Below, piece after piece: positions 5,967 through 9,259 of a stretch of 9,259 nucleotides of DNA. A model generated the notes under the pieces. That model did not search any database, was not told the origin of the DNA, and worked only from the letters and a program-made list of their open reading frames with translations. Origin of the DNA: SZAS-79 sp031376265 (GTDB taxonomy: Bacteria; Pseudomonadota; Gammaproteobacteria; Burkholderiales; SG8-39); assembly GCA_031376265.1 (NCBI GenBank), contig JANMDK010000135.1, forward strand, positions 1-9,259, read 5' to 3'. The position numbers and the translations under genes were made by a program. The stretch's first letter is position 1; the number at the start of each line of letters is the position of its first letter.

Positions 5967-6338
5967 ATGACTGAGAGCCACAAGCCCATTGACGACCCAG
6001 GCCGCAGCCACCACGACATGGGCGGGCTGCCGGCCGGCCGCGTTGAGCCGGGCGAACACGAGTACGACGGCTGGGAAAAGCGGGTCGACGCGATGATGAT
6101 GCTGCTCACCGGCGTCTCGGGCGGCAAGCGCCGCATGAGCGTCGACGAGCTGAGGAAGAACATCGAGTCGCTCCCGCCGGCCACCTACGACCGCATGGGC
6201 TATTACGAGCGCTGGGTCACGTCGCTCACGCAGACGATGCTCCAGCGCGGCCACATCACCACCGACGACCTCACGCGCAAGATGGCCGAGGTTGCAGGTA
6301 GGAATAAAAGCGGGAAATCCGATGCCGGCAGTCGCTGA
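5967..6338 (+). CDS. Nitrile hydratase beta-like subunit, N-terminal half only (split beta)
   Basis: The 123-residue protein corresponds to the helical N-terminal half of nitrile hydratase beta. It has HHDMGGLPAG near residues 15-24, then WEKRVDAMMML (36-46), LRKNIESLPPATYDRMGYYERW (62-83) and a C-terminal RGHITTDDL. R63, in LRKNIE, aligns with the conserved beta Arg that contacts the oxidised cysteines of the active site in nitrile hydratases; this alignment is by eye. Thiocyanate hydrolase is organised the same way, its beta subunit matching this half, but at 157 residues it is longer. The ATG at 5967 has only GTTGG in front and sits where transcription probably begins. The gene overlaps the next by 17 bp. 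It is expected to assemble with the following two products into a hetero-oligomer. Confidence 0.85.
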   Translation: MTESHKPIDDPGRSHHDMGGLPAGRVEPGEHEYDGWEKRVDAMMMLLTGVSGGKRRMSVDELRKNIESLPPATYDRMGYYERWVTSLTQTMLQRGHITTDDLTRKMAEVAGRNKSGKSDAGSR

Positions 6339-6633
6339 ACGCAGCGAGGTTGCCGCGCGCTTCAAGGCGGGCGACAAGGTGCGGGTGCTCGCGGCCGCGC
6401 CGCTCGGGCATGTGCGCACGCCCTGGTACATCCGCGGGCACAGCGGCGTGGTGGAGCGCCTGTGCGGCGCCTTCCCGAATCCGGAAGAGCTTGCGTACGC
6501 GCGCAACGGCGAGCCGCGCCAGCCCTTGTATCGAGTCCGCTTTCTGCAAAAACAAGTTTGGCCGGAGTACGCCGGCCGCGAGGATGATGTGATCGAAATC
6601 GAAATCTTCCAGCACTGGCTCGAGCCCGCATGA
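6322..6633 (+). CDS. Nitrile hydratase beta-like subunit, C-terminal SH3-like half (split beta)
   Basis: The 103-residue protein is the SH3-like barrel found at the C terminus of nitrile hydratase beta. It contains FKAGDKVRVLAAAPLGHVRTPWYIRGHSG and later QPLYRVRFLQKQVWPEY, ending EIEIFQHWLEPA. The RTPxYIRGxxGVVE motif is typical of this barrel. The start at ATG 6322 follows GGGA (6312-6315) by 6 nt. The frame opens further upstream only through a TTG at 6292 without a ribosome binding site. In thiocyanate hydrolase the equivalent piece is the separate alpha subunit of 126 residues. The 3' end overlaps the alpha-like gene by 4 bp (ATGA), implying coupled translation and equimolar subunits. This half supplies much of the contact surface with the metal-binding subunit in known structures. 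Confidence 0.87.
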   Translation: MPAVAERSEVAARFKAGDKVRVLAAAPLGHVRTPWYIRGHSGVVERLCGAFPNPEELAYARNGEPRQPLYRVRFLQKQVWPEYAGREDDVIEIEIFQHWLEPA

Positions 6634-7238
6634 GCAATCCCATAGACCCGGATCTCGGCACTTACCAGCCGCTCACCTACTACCAGATGATGGAGGTGAG
6701 CCTGCGCGAGCTGCTGGTGGAGAAGGGCGTGATCACCGAGGAAGAGGTGGCGCGCGCGATGGGGGAGATCGGCGCGAGGAGCCCGGAGCGCGGCGCGAAG
6801 ATGGTGGCGCGCGCCTGGCTCGACCCGGCCTACAAGGCGCGCATGCTGGCCGACGGCAGCAAGGCGGCCGAGGAGCTCGGCTTCGCGGTGCCGGGCCTCA
6901 AGCTCATCGTCGTGGAGAACACGCCTGACACCCACAACGTCGTCGTCTGCACGCTGTGCTCATGCTACCCGCGCATCCTGCTCGGCATCCCGCCGGAGTG
7001 GTACAAGTCGCGCAACTACCGCAGCCGGGTGGTGCGAGAGCCGCGCGTGGTGCTCGAGGAATTCGGCACCCGCATCCCGGACACGATCAAGATCCGCGTG
7101 CACGACAGCACCGCGGACATGCGGTACCTCGTCATGCCGCTGCGCCCGGACGGCACCGAAAATTTCACCGAAGAGCAGCTGGCGGGTCTTGTAACCCGCG
7201 ACAGCCTCATCGGCACATCCATAGCAACCCTCCCGTAG
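6630..7238 (+). CDS. Cobalt-type nitrile hydratase alpha-like (or thiocyanate hydrolase gamma-like) subunit
   Basis: The 202-residue protein carries the metal-binding motif VCTLCSC at 106-112 (ligands C107, C110 and C112, with backbone amides of S111 and C112). Thr at 108 is the usual mark of the cobalt form; iron enzymes have Ser. Flanking family sequence includes GAKMVARAWLDPAYKARML (55-73), PGLKLIVVENTPDTHNVV, YPRILLGIPPEWYKSRNYRS and VVREPRVVLEEFG. Nitrile hydratases convert nitriles to amides; thiocyanate hydrolase makes carbonyl sulfide and ammonia. The residue after YP is Arg, where I recall Trp in classical nitrile hydratases, which may alter the pocket. The start ATG (6630) overlaps the previous stop. 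Cobalt insertion usually requires an activator protein; none is encoded in this window. Nitrile, thiocyanate or another substrate cannot be decided from sequence. Confidence 0.92.
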   Translation: MSNPIDPDLGTYQPLTYYQMMEVSLRELLVEKGVITEEEVARAMGEIGARSPERGAKMVARAWLDPAYKARMLADGSKAAEELGFAVPGLKLIVVENTPDTHNVVVCTLCSCYPRILLGIPPEWYKSRNYRSRVVREPRVVLEEFGTRIPDTIKIRVHDSTADMRYLVMPLRPDGTENFTEEQLAGLVTRDSLIGTSIATLP

Positions 7239-7245
7239 GTTTTCA

Positions 7246-8382
7246 ATGACCAAGCTCTTTACCCCGATCCAGCTCGGGGGCCTCACCTTGCCCAACCGCA
7301 TCGTCGTCGCGCCGATGTGCCAGTACTCCGCCGCCGACGGCAGCATGGGCGACTGGCACCTCGCGCACCTCGGCAGCCTGGCGATCTCCGGCGCCGGGCT
7401 GCTCGTGATCGAGGCCACGGCGGTCACGCGCCACGGGCGCATCAGCCATGGTTGCACCGGCCTCTATAACGACCACAACGAAGCCGCGATGAAGCGCGTT
7501 ATCGACGCCTGCCGCCGCCTCACGCGCAACCCCATCGGCATCCAGCTTGCGCACGCCGGGCGCAAGGGCTCGACGCACGTGCCCTGGGAGGGCCGCTCGT
7601 TCCTCGCGCCGGACCAGGATCCGTGGGACACCGTGGGGCCTTCCGCGCTTCCTTTCGACACGCGCCACGGCTGGCATACGCCGCACGCGGCCACGGTCGG
7701 GGAGATCAAGGCCATCGTCGAGGCATTCGGTAAGGCAACCGAGAGGGCAGTGCGCCTCGGCCTGGACGCGGTCGAGCTGCATGCGGCGCACGGGTACCTG
7801 CTGCACCAGTTTTTCTCGCCGCTCTCCAACACGCGCACCGATGAATACGGCGGTTCGCTCGAGAACCGCATGCGAGCGCCGCTCGAGGTCGCGCGCGCGA
7901 TCCGCGAGGCCTGGCCGAAGGACAAGTGCCTCGGCGCGCGCATCTCCGGGCACGACTGGCACGAGGAAGGCGCGACGATCGAGGACACCATCGTCTTCGC
8001 CAAGGAACTCAAGAAAATCGGCTTCGACTACGTCTGCGTCTCGAGCGGTGCGCTGCTCGGCCAGACGCGCTACACCATCGGCCCGAACTACCAGGTGCCG
8101 CTGGCCGCGGCGGTGAAGAAGGCGGTGCCGGAGATGGCCGTGCGCGCGGTGGGGATGATCGCGGACCCGGACCAGGCGGAGGAGATCATCGCCTCGGGCA
8201 AGGCCGACATGGTGGCGATGGCGCGCGCCTTCCTCGACAACCCGCGCTGGGTCTGGCACGCCGCCGAGCATTTCGGCACCACGGTGCCGGTGCCGCCGCA
8301 GTACGAGCGCGCCGCGTTCAAGGCCTGGCACGGGTCGAAGCTCGCGCGGCCGCAGAATTTCAAAGAGGCCGCAAAGGCCTGA
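7246..8382 (+). CDS. Old Yellow Enzyme family FMN ene-reductase, YqjM/XenA class
   Basis: The 378-residue TIM-barrel protein has all the hallmarks of the YqjM/XenA class. These are C25 and Y27 in VVAPMCQYSA, Q100 in IGIQLAHAGRKG, the substrate-anchoring H179 and H182 with Y184 in ELHAAHGYLLHQF, and R232 in ARISGHDW. The FMN phosphate-binding region is near MVAMARAFLDNPRW. NTRTDEYGGSLENRMR is the strongly conserved core stretch. Such enzymes take hydride from NAD(P)H via FMN and reduce activated C=C bonds, nitro groups or related xenobiotics. The length is close to XenA (about 360) and longer than YqjM (338). AGG at 7237-7239 lies 6 nt before the ATG. Only 7 nt separate it from the hydratase alpha gene, so it belongs to the same transcript. 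The physiological substrate is unknown; an unsaturated nitrile or amide is a possibility suggested only by context. Confidence 0.93.
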   Translation: MTKLFTPIQLGGLTLPNRIVVAPMCQYSAADGSMGDWHLAHLGSLAISGAGLLVIEATAVTRHGRISHGCTGLYNDHNEAAMKRVIDACRRLTRNPIGIQLAHAGRKGSTHVPWEGRSFLAPDQDPWDTVGPSALPFDTRHGWHTPHAATVGEIKAIVEAFGKATERAVRLGLDAVELHAAHGYLLHQFFSPLSNTRTDEYGGSLENRMRAPLEVARAIREAWPKDKCLGARISGHDWHEEGATIEDTIVFAKELKKIGFDYVCVSSGALLGQTRYTIGPNYQVPLAAAVKKAVPEMAVRAVGMIADPDQAEEIIASGKADMVAMARAFLDNPRWVWHAAEHFGTTVPVPPQYERAAFKAWHGSKLARPQNFKEAAKA

Positions 8383-8399
8383 AAACTGAAGAGGACGCC

Positions 8400-9257
8400 A
8401 TGGCGGAAGAACGGAAGAAACTCACGGTCCCGGACTTAAAGGCGGCCAAGAAGGCCGGCACGAAGCTGGTCATGGCGTCGATCCCGGACTATCCGTCGGC
8501 GGTCTGGGCGGAGCGCGCGGGCCTCGACATCATCGGCATCGGCGACAGCCTCGGCATGGTGAGCTACGGCTTCGCGAACACGCTGCCGGTCACGGTCGAC
8601 ATGATGATCCAGCACTGCCTCGCGGTGCGGCGGGGCGCGCCGAACACTTTCAACCTCGTCGCGATGCCGTACGGCAGCTACGCGAATCCGGATGTCGCGG
8701 TGGCGAACGCGCTGCGCTTCATGAAGGAGGGCGCGGTCGACTGCGTGAAGATGCAGGGCGGGCGCGACAAGTTCCCGATCCTCAAGGCGATCGCGGACGC
8801 CGGCGTGCCGGTAATGAGCCACGTCGGCATGTGCCCGCATTTCGTCCACCAGTACGGCGGCTTCAAGCTGCAGGGCAAGACGGCGGAGGAGGCGATGAAG
8901 ATCGTCGACGACGCGCGCGCGATCCAGGAGGCCGGCTGCATCGGCTTCGAGATCGAGGCGGTGCCGGCGCCGGTGGCCGCGGCTGTGGATGCGGCGGTGG
9001 ACATCTTCACCTTCGGTATCGGGGCGGGTCCCTCGAGCTGCGGCCAGCTGCTGCTGGCGTTCGACCTGCTGGGCGTGTTCGACCAGTTCAAGCCCAAGTT
9101 CACCAAGCGCTACGCAGACCTCTCGGGGATCGCGGTGGAGGCGCTCAGGACCTATGCGGCGGAAGTGCGCGGCGGGCAGTTTCCGGATGCCGAGCACAGC
9201 TATTCGATGAAGCCCGAGGAGGCCGAGAAGCTCCAGCGCCTCCTCGCGGGCGGCTGA
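8400..9257 (+). CDS. PanB-like (ketopantoate hydroxymethyltransferase family) protein with altered metal site
   Basis: The 285-residue protein follows PanB end to end: YPSAVWAERAGLDIIGIGDSLGMV, TLPVTVDMMIQHCLAVRRGA, MPYGSYANPDVAV, VPVMSHVGMCPHFVHQYGG, and FGIGAGPSSCGQLLLAFDLLG. PanB makes ketopantoate from ketoisovalerate and methylene-THF using a divalent metal held by Asp45, Asp84 and Glu114 (E. coli numbering). Here the first ligand is present (D49), but A88 occupies the second position (VAMPY instead of xDxPF) and Q119 the third (VKMQGG instead of VKxEGG). The DGQ of IGAGxxxDGQ is CGQ. The catalytic-type Glu (E186 in IEAVP) is kept. It is therefore probably not a normal pantothenate enzyme but a relative with another reaction in this superfamily. 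The ATG at 8400 has GAGG 5 nt upstream and follows the Old Yellow Enzyme gene by 17 nt. The frame is open far upstream, but that portion only shadows the preceding gene. Confidence 0.88.
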   Translation: MAEERKKLTVPDLKAAKKAGTKLVMASIPDYPSAVWAERAGLDIIGIGDSLGMVSYGFANTLPVTVDMMIQHCLAVRRGAPNTFNLVAMPYGSYANPDVAVANALRFMKEGAVDCVKMQGGRDKFPILKAIADAGVPVMSHVGMCPHFVHQYGGFKLQGKTAEEAMKIVDDARAIQEAGCIGFEIEAVPAPVAAAVDAAVDIFTFGIGAGPSSCGQLLLAFDLLGVFDQFKPKFTKRYADLSGIAVEALRTYAAEVRGGQFPDAEHSYSMKPEEAEKLQRLLAGG

Positions 9258-9259
9258 CT

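Noticed and set aside
5910..6935. Minus-strand open frame extending the VOC protein by more than 300 residues
   Set aside because: The extra part is the shadow of the three hydratase genes; the VOC fold begins only after ATG 5909 and has GGAG upstream.
7243..8331. Minus-strand open frame of 362 codons opposite the Old Yellow Enzyme gene
   Set aside because: GC-rich antisense shadow with an Arg/Asp/His-rich composition and no family motifs.
7926..8399. Upstream extension of the PanB-like frame
   Set aside because: It lies inside the Old Yellow Enzyme gene in another frame; ATG 8400 has a proper ribosome binding site and matches the family start.
1..9259. CRISPR array
   Set aside because: No set of regularly spaced identical repeats of 20-40 bp was seen on either strand.

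Overview
The window is GC-rich with GC-biased third codon positions. The protein types (MNT/HEPN and AbiE modules, a split nitrile-hydratase-like enzyme, a XenA-like Old Yellow Enzyme) suggest a proteobacterium, most likely a betaproteobacterium of Burkholderiales type. That placement is inference; no rRNA or other taxonomic marker is present.

Left half (about 1-4960): an accessory stretch of toxin-antitoxin and defence genes, several of them decayed. In order: the 5' part of a Fic protein (minus, running off the left edge); a 400-bp gap; a minus-strand pair in which a winged-helix/minimal nucleotidyltransferase gene overlaps a HEPN-like partner interrupted by one in-frame TAG; a lone HigA-type XRE antitoxin (plus) with no toxin beside it; the C-terminal PDDEXK nuclease domain of a YhcG/DUF1016 protein lacking its N-terminal domain; and an AbiE type IV module with an intact AbiEi antitoxin/repressor followed by an AbiEii nucleotidyltransferase toxin damaged near its N terminus by a deletion that shifts the frame. 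The three regulator or antitoxin halves are intact, while the effector partners are broken or absent. Fic looks intact as far as it can be read. Two promoter-proximal inverted-repeat regions, upstream of the MNT gene and of abiEi, look like autoregulatory operators.

Right half (about 4962-9259): a compact, intact metabolic cluster. A two-domain VOC/glyoxalase-like gene (minus) diverges from a plus-strand operon of at least five genes: a protein like the N-terminal half of nitrile hydratase beta, one like its C-terminal half, a cobalt-type nitrile hydratase alpha-like subunit (VCTLCSC), an Old Yellow Enzyme of the YqjM/XenA class, and a ketopantoate hydroxymethyltransferase (PanB)-like protein that lacks two of the three canonical metal ligands. 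Overlaps and gaps of 17 bp or less point to co-transcription. The split beta in the order betaN-betaC-alpha resembles thiocyanate hydrolase, but the subunits are smaller. The substrate and pathway cannot be read from the sequence. The combination of a split hydratase, an ene-reductase and a metal-ligand-deficient PanB homologue is the best candidate here for an undescribed system.
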